From contig NZ_JAPKNH010000001.1 of the NCBI RefSeq assembly GCF_026344005.1, positions 1-64,000 of the forward strand: a DNA stretch of 64,000 bases, read 5' to 3'. A model generated the notes under the pieces. It made no database searches. It saw only the letters and a program-made list of their open reading frames with translations, and was not told the DNA's origin. Every line of letters starts with the position of its first letter. The stretch's first letter is position 1. The position numbers and the translations under genes are program-made. This DNA is from Kaistia terrae. Lineage in GTDB: Bacteria > Pseudomonadota > Alphaproteobacteria > Rhizobiales > Kaistiaceae. This document shows, one piece after another, positions 34,598-44,005 of this stretch.

Positions 34598-37318
34598 TTA
34601 ACGAGCCGTTGGGTCGGTGACGGGAGTTCGAAGCGGGAAGGAAAAATCGGCTCGGTCTCTGTTTTGCAAGGCGGCCTGAGCGGCCGCGAGGCGGGCGACA
34701 GGCACCCGGAACGGGGAACACGAGACGTAATCAAGGTTAATTTCGGCGAAAAAGTGGATCGAGGCGGGGTCGCCGCCGTGCTCGCCGCACACACCGAGCT
34801 TCAAATCCGGCCGCGTCGCCCGCCCGCGATCGCAAGCGATCCGGATCAATTCGCCGACACCCTCGCGGTCGATCGAGGCGAAAGGATCGTGCGGGAGAAT
34901 GCCCTTGGCGAGATAGGTGTTCAGGTAAGTCGCCGCGTCGTCACGCGAAATTCCAAAAGTCGTCTGCGTGAGATCATTGGTGCCGAACGAAAAGAACGTC
35001 GCGCTCTTCGCCAGTTCGCCGGCGGCAAGCGCTGCGCGCGGCAGCTCGATCATCGTGCCCAACTGATAGCTCGGCGCCCGGCCGTGAATCTTGCGAACGA
35101 GCGATTCTGCCGCACGTATGTGGCTGTTGACCAGATCGAGTTCCGACTTGCTGGCGATCAGCGGCACCATGATTTCGAGATCGACCGGCGTCCCCGTCTG
35201 GTCGGCGACGTCGAGCGCCGCCTCCAGGATGGCGCGCGCCTGCATCTCGACGATCTCGGGGAAGGAGATGGCCAGCCGCACACCGCGATGACCGAGCATT
35301 GGGTTCGCTTCTGAAAGAGCGTGGGTGCTGGCTCGGATCTTCGCCGGCGAAATCCCCATCACGGAAGCAAGTTCGGCGATCTCCGCTTCGCCCTTTGGCA
35401 GGAATTCATGCAGCGGCGGATCGAGCAGGCGGATCGTCACCGGCAGGCCCGACATGATCTCGAACAGCGACGCGAAATCGCTGCGCTGCATCGGAAGCAG
35501 TTTAGCCAGTGCCTCGGCGCGGGTGGAGCGGGTCTCGGCCAAGATCATCTCGCGCACGGCGACGATGCGGCGTGCGTCAAAGAACATGTGCTCGGTGCGG
35601 CAAAGGCCGATGCCTTCGGCGCCAAAGCCGCGCGCGGCGCGCGCATCGGACGGCGTGTCGACATTGGTGCGGATCTTCAGGACGCGGAACGTGTCGGCCC
35701 ATTCCATCAACTCGGCGAAGGCGCCGGAAAGTTCCGGCTCGCGCAGCGGCACCGCGCCCAGCAGCACCTGGCCGGTGCCGCCATCGATGGTGATGGTGTC
35801 GCCACGATGGATCGTGCGGCCGCCGGCCGACATCGTGCCGGCGTGGAAATCGACGCGGATGGTGCCGGCGCCGGAAACGCAGGGCTTGCCCATGCCGCGC
35901 GCCACCACCGCCGCGTGGCTGGTCATGCCGCCGCGCGTCGTCAGGATGCCACGTGCCGCATGCATGCCGTGCACGTCTTCCGGGCTGGTCTCTACCCGTA
36001 CCAGGATTACCTTGCGGCCCTGGGTGCGGGCGATCTCGGCCTCTTCCGAGGTGAACACGACCGTGCCGCTGGCAGCACCCGGCGATGCCGGAAGCCCGCG
36101 GGCAAAAATGTCGCCGCCCGATTCGGGATCGATGGTCGGGTGCAGGAGCTGTTCGAGCGTGCGCGGCTCGATCCGGGCGACGGCTTCGGCGCGCGTGATC
36201 AACCCTTCATGCGCCATGTCGACGGCAGTCTTGAGCGCGGCGTGGATGGTGCGCTTGGCGGGGCGAGCCTGCAGCATCCAGAGCCGGCCGCGCTCCACCG
36301 TGAATTCAAGGTCCAGCACGTCGCGATGGTGCTTTTCGAGCGCGTCGCAGACGGCGCGAAACTCCGCGAACACCGCCGGCATGGCGGTTTCCATCGATGG
36401 CAGTTCGGAGCCGGTTTCGCAGCGCGCGAATTCGGTCAGGTCCTGCGGCGTGCGCATGCCGGAGACGACATCCTCGCCCTGTGCGTTGGGCAAGTATTCG
36501 CCCCACAGGATCTTCTCGCCCGTCGAGGGGTGGCGGGTGAAGGCGACACCCGTCGCCGAGGTCTCGCCGAGATTGCCGAACACCATGGCTTGGACGGTAA
36601 CGGCGGTGCCGCCACCATCGGGCAAGCTATTGATGCGTCGGTAGGCTTTGGCGCGCGGGTTGTTCCACGAGCGGATGACGGCCGAGATCGCACCCCAGAG
36701 CTGTTCGTGCGGCGTCTGGGGGAAGGGGGCTTCCAGTTCTTCAGCGACCAGCGCCTTGAACAGGTCGCATACCGCCTGCCAATCGCCGGCATCCAGATCG
36801 GTATCGAGTGTGAAGCCGCGCTCGAGCTTGTAGTCCTCAAGCCTCTCCTCGAACACGGAATGATCGAGGCCAAGCACGACGTCGCCATACATCTGGATGA
36901 AACGGCGATAGCTGTCGAAGGCAAAGCGGCGATCGTCCGAGACCTGCGCCAGCCCTTCGACCGTCTCGTCGTTGAGGCCGAGATTGAGGACGGTGTCCAT
37001 CATGCCGGGCATCGACACGGCGGCGCCGGAACGCACGGAAACGAGTAGCGGGTGCTCTGCGTCGCCAAATTGATGGCCGGCGACCTTGGCTATGCCGTCG
37101 AGGGCGGCGGCAACCTGGCGTTCGAGTTCGGCCGGAAAGGCGCCCTCGGTCGCGAGAAAATGGCGGCAGATTTCGGTCGAGATGGTGAAGCCCGGCGGCA
37201 CGGGCAGGCCGAGCGCACTCATCTCGGCGAGGCCGGCACCCTTGGCGCCAAGGATCTCCTTCAGCGCGCCGTCGCCCTCGGCGCGGCCTCCCCCAAAGGT
37301 GTAGACCCATTTCGTCAT
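34598..37318 (-). CDS. ppdK: Pyruvate, phosphate dikinase
   Basis: PPDK interconverts pyruvate, ATP and phosphate with PEP, AMP and pyrophosphate, and can serve gluconeogenesis. The 906-residue protein shows the N-terminal ATP-grasp domain (KEILGAKGAGLAEMSALGLPVPPGFTIST), the phosphohistidine loop TRGGMTSHAAVVARGMGKPC and the C-terminal PEP/pyruvate barrel ending in LGVCGEHGGDP. The length fits the bacterial enzyme. AGGAG stands 9 bp before the ATG at 37318. It is monocistronic. Confidence 0.97.
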   Translation of the reverse strand: MTKWVYTFGGGRAEGDGALKEILGAKGAGLAEMSALGLPVPPGFTISTEICRHFLATEGAFPAELERQVAAALDGIAKVAGHQFGDAEHPLLVSVRSGAAVSMPGMMDTVLNLGLNDETVEGLAQVSDDRRFAFDSYRRFIQMYGDVVLGLDHSVFEERLEDYKLERGFTLDTDLDAGDWQAVCDLFKALVAEELEAPFPQTPHEQLWGAISAVIRSWNNPRAKAYRRINSLPDGGGTAVTVQAMVFGNLGETSATGVAFTRHPSTGEKILWGEYLPNAQGEDVVSGMRTPQDLTEFARCETGSELPSMETAMPAVFAEFRAVCDALEKHHRDVLDLEFTVERGRLWMLQARPAKRTIHAALKTAVDMAHEGLITRAEAVARIEPRTLEQLLHPTIDPESGGDIFARGLPASPGAASGTVVFTSEEAEIARTQGRKVILVRVETSPEDVHGMHAARGILTTRGGMTSHAAVVARGMGKPCVSGAGTIRVDFHAGTMSAGGRTIHRGDTITIDGGTGQVLLGAVPLREPELSGAFAELMEWADTFRVLKIRTNVDTPSDARAARGFGAEGIGLCRTEHMFFDARRIVAVREMILAETRSTRAEALAKLLPMQRSDFASLFEIMSGLPVTIRLLDPPLHEFLPKGEAEIAELASVMGISPAKIRASTHALSEANPMLGHRGVRLAISFPEIVEMQARAILEAALDVADQTGTPVDLEIMVPLIASKSELDLVNSHIRAAESLVRKIHGRAPSYQLGTMIELPRAALAAGELAKSATFFSFGTNDLTQTTFGISRDDAATYLNTYLAKGILPHDPFASIDREGVGELIRIACDRGRATRPDLKLGVCGEHGGDPASIHFFAEINLDYVSCSPFRVPVARLAAAQAALQNRDRADFSFPLRTPVTDPTAR

Positions 37319-37511
37319 GACGCACGCTCCTGCGACAGGCGGCATCGACCGTCGCACCTCTAGCTAGATCAAGCTCTTAGTGCGCTGCAACACGAAAATA
37401 TTGGAATATCGACAAGCATGGGTGGTGCGTCGATTGGCGCGCACCCGATGGCGAGCGCGTGCCAATCCATCCAAGGGATGCGGGAGAGTACAGGGAGCCC
37501 CCCGCCGCCCC

Positions 37512-38033
37512 TTATCGCGCAACGTCGAGGTCGAGCGAGAAGGGGTGGCCCTCGAACGCGTCGCGACCGCGGCCGATCGCCTCGATGGCGCTGACCATGC
37601 GGCCACGACGACCAAGGACTTCATCGGCAAACCGAACCAGCCGCAGGTTCGGCGTCGCGGAAGGCGAGCCGGCGCGGATCAACTGGGCGATCTCGGCCTC
37701 GTCGCGTTCGGGACGTAGTGCGCAGACCGTGATGAAGGCGGCGGCGGTCGAGCGGCTGATACCGGCGAAGCAGTGGATGACGATCGGCTTCTCCGGCTTC
37801 CAGGCTTCAACGAAATCGAGCAGGGCGGTGACATGCTCTTGCGCCGGCGGCGTCATGCCTTCCATCGGCTCCAGGATGTCGTTGAAGGCGAGGAAGAGGT
37901 GGCGATCCTCGGGAATGGCGACGGGGCGTTCGACCGGCGTGCCGGCATTGATCAGGGTCACGAGATGGCTGGCGCCGGTCTGGGCGACGGTGGCGCCGAT
38001 ACGGGTGAGCGAGCAGACATGAATACGGGACAT
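37512..38033 (-). CDS. Tyrosine/dual-specificity phosphatase-like protein
   Basis: A 173-residue phosphatase with the P-loop H-C88-FAGISR94-ST (CX5R) and an upstream NDI acid-loop candidate. The fold resembles small bacterial dual-specificity phosphatases. The substrate is unknown. AAGGAG lies 7 bp before the ATG. It is on the same strand as the HD and ygfZ genes but 108 bp away. Confidence 0.8.
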   Translation of the reverse strand: MSRIHVCSLTRIGATVAQTGASHLVTLINAGTPVERPVAIPEDRHLFLAFNDILEPMEGMTPPAQEHVTALLDFVEAWKPEKPIVIHCFAGISRSTAAAFITVCALRPERDEAEIAQLIRAGSPSATPNLRLVRFADEVLGRRGRMVSAIEAIGRGRDAFEGHPFSLDLDVAR

Positions 38034-38141
38034 CGTTGTTCTCCTTGCACCGTCTCGGTGTGTGTTTCGTCGGTGCGGGCGACAGGCCCATCAGGCCGTG
38101 CTGGCATATCGGATGGTATGTAGTGGCTCACGTCCGCCGGG

Positions 38142-38765
38142 TCACGCCGAAACGGTCTCGCCCGCGAGCGCATCGGCGAGCGCTGTGAAGCGTTCGAGAA
38201 ACTTGCGCTGCGCCTCGGCCGTCGGCCAGGGATCGAGCGGCAGTTGTTCCTTGTGCACGCCGCGCGGTCGGCCGAAGAATTTGGCCGCTTCGGTCGCGGT
38301 GAAGCCGGCGAGCTCCGTCGCTTCAAAATAGGCGGCCACCCGGTCCGCCGCCTTGATCGCATCGGTAAGCGCGATCGGACGGTCTGCGGGCAGGCCGAAG
38401 CGCAGATGGATCGCTGCCTGTAGCCTCGCCTCGACCACCTTGTATTCGCCGCCGACCAACGCCTTGAACGGCGAGATCATGTCGCCGACGACATATTCCG
38501 GAGCGTCATGCAGCAGGGCTGCCAGCCGTCCGGCAGCCGAGAGCGTCGGATCGGCAATACCCGCTATCTGCTCGACCAGCACGGAATGCTGCGCTACCGA
38601 AAAGGCATGCGCGCCGCTGGTCTGGCCGTTCCACCGAGCGACGCGGGCAAGCCCATGCGCGATGTCGCTGATCTCGATGTCGAATGGCGACGGGTCGGCG
38701 AGGTCGAGCCGGCGACCGGAGAGCATGCGCTGCCAGACGCGCGGCGGGGCCGACCTGGCGCTCAT
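38142..38765 (-). CDS. HD-domain phosphohydrolase (YfbR-like)
   Basis: The 207-residue protein has the HD pattern: a histidine in FSVAQHSVLV, the pair LLHDAPEYVVGD, and a distal aspartate in IKAADRVAAYF. YfbR-type enzymes are 5'-deoxynucleotidases. The extension and sequence differ enough that this is a family-level call. Its start overlaps the ygfZ stop by 4 bp (ATGA). Confidence 0.82.
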   Translation of the reverse strand: MSARSAPPRVWQRMLSGRRLDLADPSPFDIEISDIAHGLARVARWNGQTSGAHAFSVAQHSVLVEQIAGIADPTLSAAGRLAALLHDAPEYVVGDMISPFKALVGGEYKVVEARLQAAIHLRFGLPADRPIALTDAIKAADRVAAYFEATELAGFTATEAAKFFGRPRGVHKEQLPLDPWPTAEAQRKFLERFTALADALAGETVSA

Positions 38766-39643
38766 GCGTCGTCCCCGGCATCTTTCGGCCAGTCGAATTT
38801 CGCGAAGGACGGCAGCGTGATGGTGAGCGGGACGCCACCTGCCGTCACCGGCGTGCCCTGGTCGAGCGCGCGCTTGGCCCGGTCGAGCCGGATCAGCCCA
38901 ATGCCGGCGCTTCCTGCCGTGCCGCCCACGGTGCCGAGCGGCTTGCCGTCGGCCTCGATCGGCGTGCCGACCGCGGGCAGGGCGCTTTCACCGGCAATGG
39001 CGACGGCGCGACGACGGGCCGTGCCACGATGCTCCATGCGCGAGACGATCTCCTGGCCGACATAGCAGCCCTTGCGGAAATCGAGCCCGCCGAGATCGTC
39101 CATGTCGACATCATGGGGAAACGCGTCGCCGAACGGGAAGTCCCGTCCGCCTTCGGGCACCGTCAGGCCTGTGCGCCAGGCGTGATAATCCGCCTCGGTC
39201 GCTGCCTCATAGCCCGAGGTGTCCAGCGGCGAATCGACCGGTACGATCGCGCGAAATCCGAGCGCGGCCAGGCGCGGATCGCGCGCGACAGCGCCCGAGA
39301 GATTCGGAACGGTCTCGCTGCCCCAGAAGGCGACGATCTGATCGCTCTCGCTTCGATTGGCGATCTCGACCTTGGCGCGCAGCCGATAGAGCGTCATCCG
39401 CTTCTGGAAGTCGGCCACCAGCCCGCGCGGCAGATCAAAAAGAAAGCCGCCTTCCGTTGCCAGCACGATGAAGTCGAACAGGATCTTGCCCTGCGGCGAC
39501 AGCAGCGCGCCAAATCCCGCACCGCTCGAAACCACGCGACCCATGTCGGTCGTGATGATATTCTGCAGGAACGTCTCGGCCTCCGGGCCGCCGATGAAGA
39601 TGGAGCCTCGGTCGGCAAGGCTGGCATATGACCCATTACTCAT
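38762..39643 (-). CDS. ygfZ: Folate-binding Fe-S maturation protein YgfZ
   Basis: YgfZ binds tetrahydrofolate and supports a subset of Fe-S enzymes. The protein (293 aa) has the GcvT-like fold and the signature DFRKGCYVGQEIVSRM with its conserved cysteine. ATGs at 39658, 39649 and 39643 are all possible; I chose the last, with GGGAA 8 bp upstream. It is translationally coupled to the HD gene. Confidence 0.88.
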   Translation of the reverse strand: MSNGSYASLADRGSIFIGGPEAETFLQNIITTDMGRVVSSGAGFGALLSPQGKILFDFIVLATEGGFLFDLPRGLVADFQKRMTLYRLRAKVEIANRSESDQIVAFWGSETVPNLSGAVARDPRLAALGFRAIVPVDSPLDTSGYEAATEADYHAWRTGLTVPEGGRDFPFGDAFPHDVDMDDLGGLDFRKGCYVGQEIVSRMEHRGTARRRAVAIAGESALPAVGTPIEADGKPLGTVGGTAGSAGIGLIRLDRAKRALDQGTPVTAGGVPLTITLPSFAKFDWPKDAGDDA

Positions 39644-39759
39644 AGACATGGTTCCCATGCATAGGACGCGCTTGTGAAGTTCGTCCGCCTTCCTTAATCC
39701 GAAGCCAGCATTCCGTCTTCATGCTTCGACGGATTGTGCGGACATTGGGGAGGGCGGCC

Positions 39760-41094
39760 ATGTCGGATACCTACGAGTTTCTCTTTCGGAACGGAACGGT
39801 CGTCAATCAGGACGGCACCGGGACGCTCGACATCGCGGTTCGGGACGGTCGGATCGCCGCCATTGGCGATGTCGATCCGCGCCGCGCCGGCAAGGTGATC
39901 GATTGTACTAGCCTGCATATATTGCCTGGAGTCGTCGATACCCAGGTTCATTTTCGCGAGCCGGGCGCCGAGCAGAAGGAAGATCTCGAAACCGGATCGC
40001 GCGGCGCTGTTCTGGGCGGCGTGACCGGCGTCTTCGAGATGCCGAACACCAACCCGACGACGACGACCGCCGCAGCGCTGGCCGACAAGGTTTCGCGCGC
40101 CCATCACCGCATGCATTGCGATTTTGCCTTCTGGGTCGGCGGCACGCGCGAAAATGTCGACGACATTCCGGAACTGGAGCGTCTGCCGGGTGCCGCAGGC
40201 ATCAAGGTGTTCATCGGCTCCTCGACCGGCAATCTGCTTGTGGCCGACGATGACGGCATTGCCGCCATCCTCTCCAAGACCCGTCGCCGTGCTGCCTTCC
40301 ATTCCGAAGACGAGATGCGCCTCGAATCGCGAAAGTCGTTTCGCGTCGAGGGAGATCCGTCGTCGCATCCGATCTGGCGCGATGAAATCGCTGCCATGCA
40401 GGCGACGGAGCGGCTCGTGGCGATTGCCCGTCGTACCGGCGCGCGCATCCACGTTCTTCACATCTCGACCGCCGAAGAGATCGACTTCCTGGCGCTGCAC
40501 AAGGATGTCGCCACCGCCGAGGCGACGCCGCATCACCTGACGCTGTCGTCCGATGACTATGCAAAGCTCGGAACGCTCTTGCAGATGAACCCGCCGATCC
40601 GCGATGCCCGCCATCGCACGGGTGTCTGGAAGGGTGTCTCGCAGGGCGTCATCGATGTGCTCGGCTCCGACCACGCGCCGCATACGCTGGAAGAAAAGGC
40701 CAAGCCCTATCCGGCCTCGCCCTCCGGCATGACTGGCGTGCAGACGCTGGTGCCGATCATGCTGGATCACGTCAACAACGGTCGCCTGACGCTGGAGCGC
40801 CTCGTCGATTTGACCTCGGCGGGTCCCGCCCGGATCTTCGGCATGGCGCGCAAGGGCCGTATCGCCGTGGGCTATGACGCGGACCTCACCATCGTCGACA
40901 TGAAGCGGCGCGAGACGATCACCAACAAATGGATCGCATCGCGCGCCGGCTGGACCCCCTATGACGGCAAGCGCGTCATCGGCTGGCCGGTCGGAACAGT
41001 TGTGCGCGGTCGCCGCGTGATGTGGGAAGGCGAGATCACCGAACCTTCGACCGGCGAAGCGATCCAGTTCCTCGAGACGCTGCGTCCGGTCTGA
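39760..41094 (+). CDS. pyrC: Dihydroorotase, class I
   Basis: The enzyme closes the dihydroorotate ring in pyrimidine synthesis. The 444-residue amidohydrolase has the metal-binding VDTQVHFREPG, FEMPNTNP, the catalytic-loop NPPIRDARHRTGVWKG and the GSDHAPHTLEEK ligand motif. Residue K in GIKVFIGSSTG is in the place of the bridging carbamylated lysine. Its relatives include allantoinase, but NPPIR favours dihydroorotase. The ATG at 39760 lies behind GGGGAGGG. It stands alone; pyrB is not in the window. Confidence 0.9.
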   Translation: MSDTYEFLFRNGTVVNQDGTGTLDIAVRDGRIAAIGDVDPRRAGKVIDCTSLHILPGVVDTQVHFREPGAEQKEDLETGSRGAVLGGVTGVFEMPNTNPTTTTAAALADKVSRAHHRMHCDFAFWVGGTRENVDDIPELERLPGAAGIKVFIGSSTGNLLVADDDGIAAILSKTRRRAAFHSEDEMRLESRKSFRVEGDPSSHPIWRDEIAAMQATERLVAIARRTGARIHVLHISTAEEIDFLALHKDVATAEATPHHLTLSSDDYAKLGTLLQMNPPIRDARHRTGVWKGVSQGVIDVLGSDHAPHTLEEKAKPYPASPSGMTGVQTLVPIMLDHVNNGRLTLERLVDLTSAGPARIFGMARKGRIAVGYDADLTIVDMKRRETITNKWIASRAGWTPYDGKRVIGWPVGTVVRGRRVMWEGEITEPSTGEAIQFLETLRPV

Positions 41095-41110
41095 TAGATC
41101 GCAAGGCATC

Positions 41111-41154
41111 ATCGGGCGGTAGCTCCCTGCCAACTCGCGGCGCTTCCGCCCGAT
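41111..41154. terminator. Long-loop hairpin between convergent genes
   Basis: ATCGGGCGG (41111-41119) and CCGCCCGAT (41146-41154) form a 9-bp stem about 20 bp after the dihydroorotase stop. No T run follows, so termination is uncertain. Confidence 0.4.
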
Positions 41155-41230
41155 CTCCATGTCCTGTTTTCAAGCCCGGAGCCATGGTCCGCGAGTTTCG
41201 ACGCTCGCGCCTTGGAACCCGACTTCCGGA

Positions 41231-41641
41231 TCAGATCGCCTCGATCACCACGGATTCCGCCGAACGCCTGGCGGGGCCGTGGTTGACGGCTTCAATATTG
41301 TTTCCGGCAGGGTCGATCAGAAAAGCGGCGTAGTAGTTCGGGTGATAGTCGCGCGGGCCGGGGGCGCCATTATCGCGTCCGCCTGCCGCGAGCCCCGCCG
41401 CGTGGAACGCGTCCACAGTCGACGGATCCTTGGCCTGGAAGGCGATATGGCAACGTCCGGTCGTCTGCGTGCCTTGGCTGACCATGAAGTCGTCGGCGTA
41501 GAGGAAGCTCTCTCCGTAGACGACAGGAATGCCCAGCGTTCCAAAAACCGCCTCGTAAAAGCGGCGGTTCGCCTCGTAGTCGCTGACGACAAACTGAATG
41601 TGATCGATGAGCCGTCCGCGATGGAACTGCATATTGTCCAT
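41231..41641 (-). CDS. VOC-family (glyoxalase/dioxygenase fold) protein
   Basis: A 136-residue single vicinal-oxygen-chelate domain (DHIQFVVSDYEANRRFYEAVFG ... GRCHIAFQA ... FLIDPAGNNIEAVNHG). The His/Glu metal-ligand pattern is partly kept (DHIQF, HIAF, NIEA). The substrate is unknown. GGAGGG lies 8 bp before the ATG at 41641. Confidence 0.85.
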   Translation of the reverse strand: MDNMQFHRGRLIDHIQFVVSDYEANRRFYEAVFGTLGIPVVYGESFLYADDFMVSQGTQTTGRCHIAFQAKDPSTVDAFHAAGLAAGGRDNGAPGPRDYHPNYYAAFLIDPAGNNIEAVNHGPARRSAESVVIEAI

Positions 41642-41714
41642 GATGTTCCCTCCGTTATGAAGAGAACAAAGCATGAACCGATGTGGTGGTCAATCGGGCA
41701 GCAGCAGGGTCCGT

Positions 41715-42398
41715 TCAGTCGCCGGCTTCGAAGTGGGTCCAGGTGCCGTCCGGCGCGATGCCGACGCGATAGAACATGTAGGCGCCGAAGTTCTTCATCT
41801 CTTCAAAGTCGGATGAGGTCAGAATGCGGAACAGTTCGACCATCTGCGGCGGCGTCAGCGCGTTGATCGGGTAGCGCGCGAAATAGGGCCAGACATAGGA
41901 TTCCTGCGGCGTGCCGATATCGACATGCACATAGCCGGCATCCAGCACCTCGCTCAGGATCGCAAGGATCTCACGGCCTTCGGGATCGCCTGACAGCGAC
42001 TTCAGAAAGGCGATCGGATCCTGGTCCTGATCCTCGTCAGCGCCGAGGTTCGGCGGTGACTTGTTGGCATCGATGATCGGCTTCAGTTGCGTGATGTCGC
42101 CGGTCTTGGCGGCTTCAAGCAGCTTTTCGCGCAACTGTCTGACAGGTTCGGGCAGCTTCGAGACGTCATACTCGATGACGGGCAGGGGCTCGTCGGGCGA
42201 GATCTTGGCGGCGGGCTTGACGTTCGCGGGCTGTACGTCGGCGGAATCGTCGGCGCCGTCGTCTTCGGGGTCCGGTGGAATCGTGATGCTCATTGTCGGC
42301 ACGGATTTCGTCTCGCCGGCGACGAGCGCATGCGACGGGCTCGTCCCGATCATCATCATCGCGATAGCGATTGCCGCGATTGTCCAGCGATCGAGCAT
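41715..42398 (-). CDS. Conserved exported protein, uncharacterised
   Basis: The 227-residue protein begins with a signal segment (WTIAAIAIAMMMIGTSPSHALVAG) and an acidic linker. A C-terminal domain follows with the sequence GYVHVDIGTPQESYVWPYFARYPINALTPPQMVELFRI, which has the look of a conserved rhizobial periplasmic family. I cannot assign a function. GGAG precedes the ATG. It is 73 bp downstream of the small 82-residue gene's terminator region. Confidence 0.75.
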   Translation of the reverse strand: MLDRWTIAAIAIAMMMIGTSPSHALVAGETKSVPTMSITIPPDPEDDGADDSADVQPANVKPAAKISPDEPLPVIEYDVSKLPEPVRQLREKLLEAAKTGDITQLKPIIDANKSPPNLGADEDQDQDPIAFLKSLSGDPEGREILAILSEVLDAGYVHVDIGTPQESYVWPYFARYPINALTPPQMVELFRILTSSDFEEMKNFGAYMFYRVGIAPDGTWTHFEAGD

Positions 42399-42506
42399 GC
42401 CTGTCTCCTACCTGCGTTTGTCAGTCATACCCGACAGGCCGGAAACGGCCAAGCCACGGTGTCCTGCGATCCGGCGTCTGAAGTCCGGCGTGCGCCAGAC
42501 ATGATA

Positions 42507-42537
42507 AAGCCCCGCCGGCGTCACCGCCGCGGGGCTT
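42507..42537 (-). terminator. Hairpin terminator after the 82-residue gene
   Basis: AAGCCCCG (42507-42514) pairs with CGGGGCTT (42530-42537), with an inner GGCG/CGCC pairing. On the minus strand the stem is followed by TATC, so the T tract is weak. It lies 30 bp after the stop at 42567. Confidence 0.6.
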
Positions 42538-42566
42538 CGGCTTGAAATGACGTTGCCGCCAGTCTG

Positions 42567-42815
42567 CTATTGAATCGTACGCTGCAGCGTGAATTCGCCG
42601 CGACGGACGCGGTCCGGCAGCGAAACGGCGAGATCCGCGACGGCATCCTCGCCATAGGTGTCGATCAGGTCCGACAGAGCAGCGAACAGCGCAGCGTGCG
42701 CGAGAATGTCCGGCTCGATGCCTTCGGCGATCGCCTCATCCCAGGCTTCCGTCAGATAGGCGAGGGCCGCACGCTTCTGTTCGGCAATCTCGATCTCGTC
42801 GGGATCGTGTTCCAT
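42567..42815 (-). CDS. Small conserved helical protein
   Basis: An acidic, helical 82-residue protein (MEHDPDEIEIAEQKRAALAYLTEAWDEAI ... LAHAALFAALSDLIDTYGEDAVADLAVSLPDRVRRGEFT). The sequence reads like a conserved protein of the order rather than a random frame. No domain or function is recognised. The start at 42815 is preferred over 42839 because the latter has no ribosome site. Confidence 0.65.
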   Translation of the reverse strand: MEHDPDEIEIAEQKRAALAYLTEAWDEAIAEGIEPDILAHAALFAALSDLIDTYGEDAVADLAVSLPDRVRRGEFTLQRTIQ

Positions 42816-42963
42816 GGGGTCGCCTGCTTTCCGCATCATGAATGGGCAGAAATCGAATCGCCCTCATCCGCAGGGTAGCACGAGCGGCGGGAACCGGGCC
42901 GAGATCCTGAAGGGGAGGTTAAGATGTCGATAACAATTCGCTGCGACTGGTTAACACAGGTGA

Positions 42964-43392
42964 TCAGCGACCGTAGCGCGCCGTGATGTCGCGGGTCAGC
43001 TTCGTTCCTTCCGCCATGTAGCGGTCGACTGCCGTAAGAGCCGCCGGGGTGCAGCTTCGATATATTGTCGCGAAACTTGAATAGCCGCGGTTGAACTGCG
43101 AGACGATCCGCGCCCGGCGCTCGGGCGTCGGGTCTTCGGCGGTGAGGATCTGGTCCATCTGGTCGCGCCAGACACTGGGCTCCTCCGCGCCGCAAAGCGG
43201 CCGGAGATAGTGTAGCGCGCCGAGAATTTCCGAAAGTCGCTGGAGTTGCTGTTCGTAGGGTGGATCGGCGGCGCCTGTGCCGGCACCGGCGCCAGCAGTT
43301 GCCTGGGCAAGAGCCGCGAGAGGCGAGGCAGCCAGCAGCAGCGCCAGCGAGATCCCCGCCATCCGTCCAGAAATGCGTCTTGGCTTGGTCAC
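42964..43392 (-). CDS. TIGR02301-family exported protein
   Basis: The 142-residue protein has a signal peptide (GISLALLLAASPLAALAQA) and the conserved core LGALHYLRPLCGAEEPSVWRDQMDQIL ... FNRGYSSFATIYRSCTPAA with two cysteines. This matches the rhizobial TIGR02301 family of unknown function. The start is GTG at 43392 with AGGA just upstream. Presence of this family supports a Hyphomicrobiales host. Confidence 0.8.
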   Translation of the reverse strand: MTKPRRISGRMAGISLALLLAASPLAALAQATAGAGAGTGAADPPYEQQLQRLSEILGALHYLRPLCGAEEPSVWRDQMDQILTAEDPTPERRARIVSQFNRGYSSFATIYRSCTPAALTAVDRYMAEGTKLTRDITARYGR

Positions 43393-43501
43393 GCCGATCC
43401 TGCTTGCCGTTTTGCCCGTTCGACCGGGAGATCGGACGGGATCATGATTTGCCCGGCGTCGCGCCGCAAGGTGAACCGGCGTCGCGGCGACGAATACGCG
43501 G

Positions 43502-44005
43502 TCAAGTCGGCGCAGAGAGCGCGACGATGCGCTTCAACCCTGGCGTTGTTTTCACAGAGTCGATGCCGTCCAGGGTGAACCAGCCGAAGGCGTCCGCATC
43601 GGAGGATGCGACCGGCGTGCCTGTCGCTTCCGCCGTGAAGACGATGATGACGAAATGACCGCGCACCGTGCCGTCTTCTGCCCGATCGATCGCATCCAGT
43701 GTTTCGACGAGGCGAGGGGACGCGATGACGAGCCCTGTTTCTTCCATCAGTTCGCGGGCTGCCGCTTCGGCCAAGGTTTCGCCGCGTTCGACCCGACCGC
43801 CGGGCAGGGACCAGGCGCCGCGCCAGGGATCATGCCCGCGCTGGATCAGCAAGACCTTGTCATCGCGCCAGACGGCTACGCTGACGCCGAGAACCGGCCC
43901 TGCCGGATCAGGCTGTGCGGGCAAGGCGGTCATGGCGGGCAAGGCGGTCATGGGGGGCAAGGCGGTCATGGGGGGCAAGAGGGTCGCGGTGGGCAAGCGT
44001 GTCAT
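43502..44005 (-). CDS. NUDIX hydrolase with repeat-encoded N-terminus
   Basis: A NUDIX protein with the box [24 protein letters not shown] (G-x5-E-x7-REUxEE). NUDIX enzymes cleave nucleoside diphosphate derivatives; the substrate is unknown. The coordinates given are the maximal frame (167 aa). In-frame ATGs at 44005, 43969, 43951 and 43933 are equally possible: the last three sit in an 18-bp tandem repeat and none has a Shine-Dalgarno sequence. The domain proper begins after the repeat ([16 protein letters not shown]). Reinitiation after the overlapping upstream gene is likely. Confidence 0.85.
   Translation of the reverse strand: MTRLPTATLLPPMTALPPMTALPAMTALPAQPDPAGPVLGVSVAVWRDDKVLLIQRGHDPWRGAWSLPGGRVERGETLAEAAARELMEETGLVIASPRLVETLDAIDRAEDGTVRGHFVIIVFTAEATGTPVASSDADAFGWFTLDGIDSVKTTPGLKRIVALSAPT

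Noticed and set aside
35321-37048. 575-codon plus-strand frame antisense to ppdK
   Set aside because: The sequence is a codon shadow of pyruvate phosphate dikinase, low in hydrophobic residues and without motifs.
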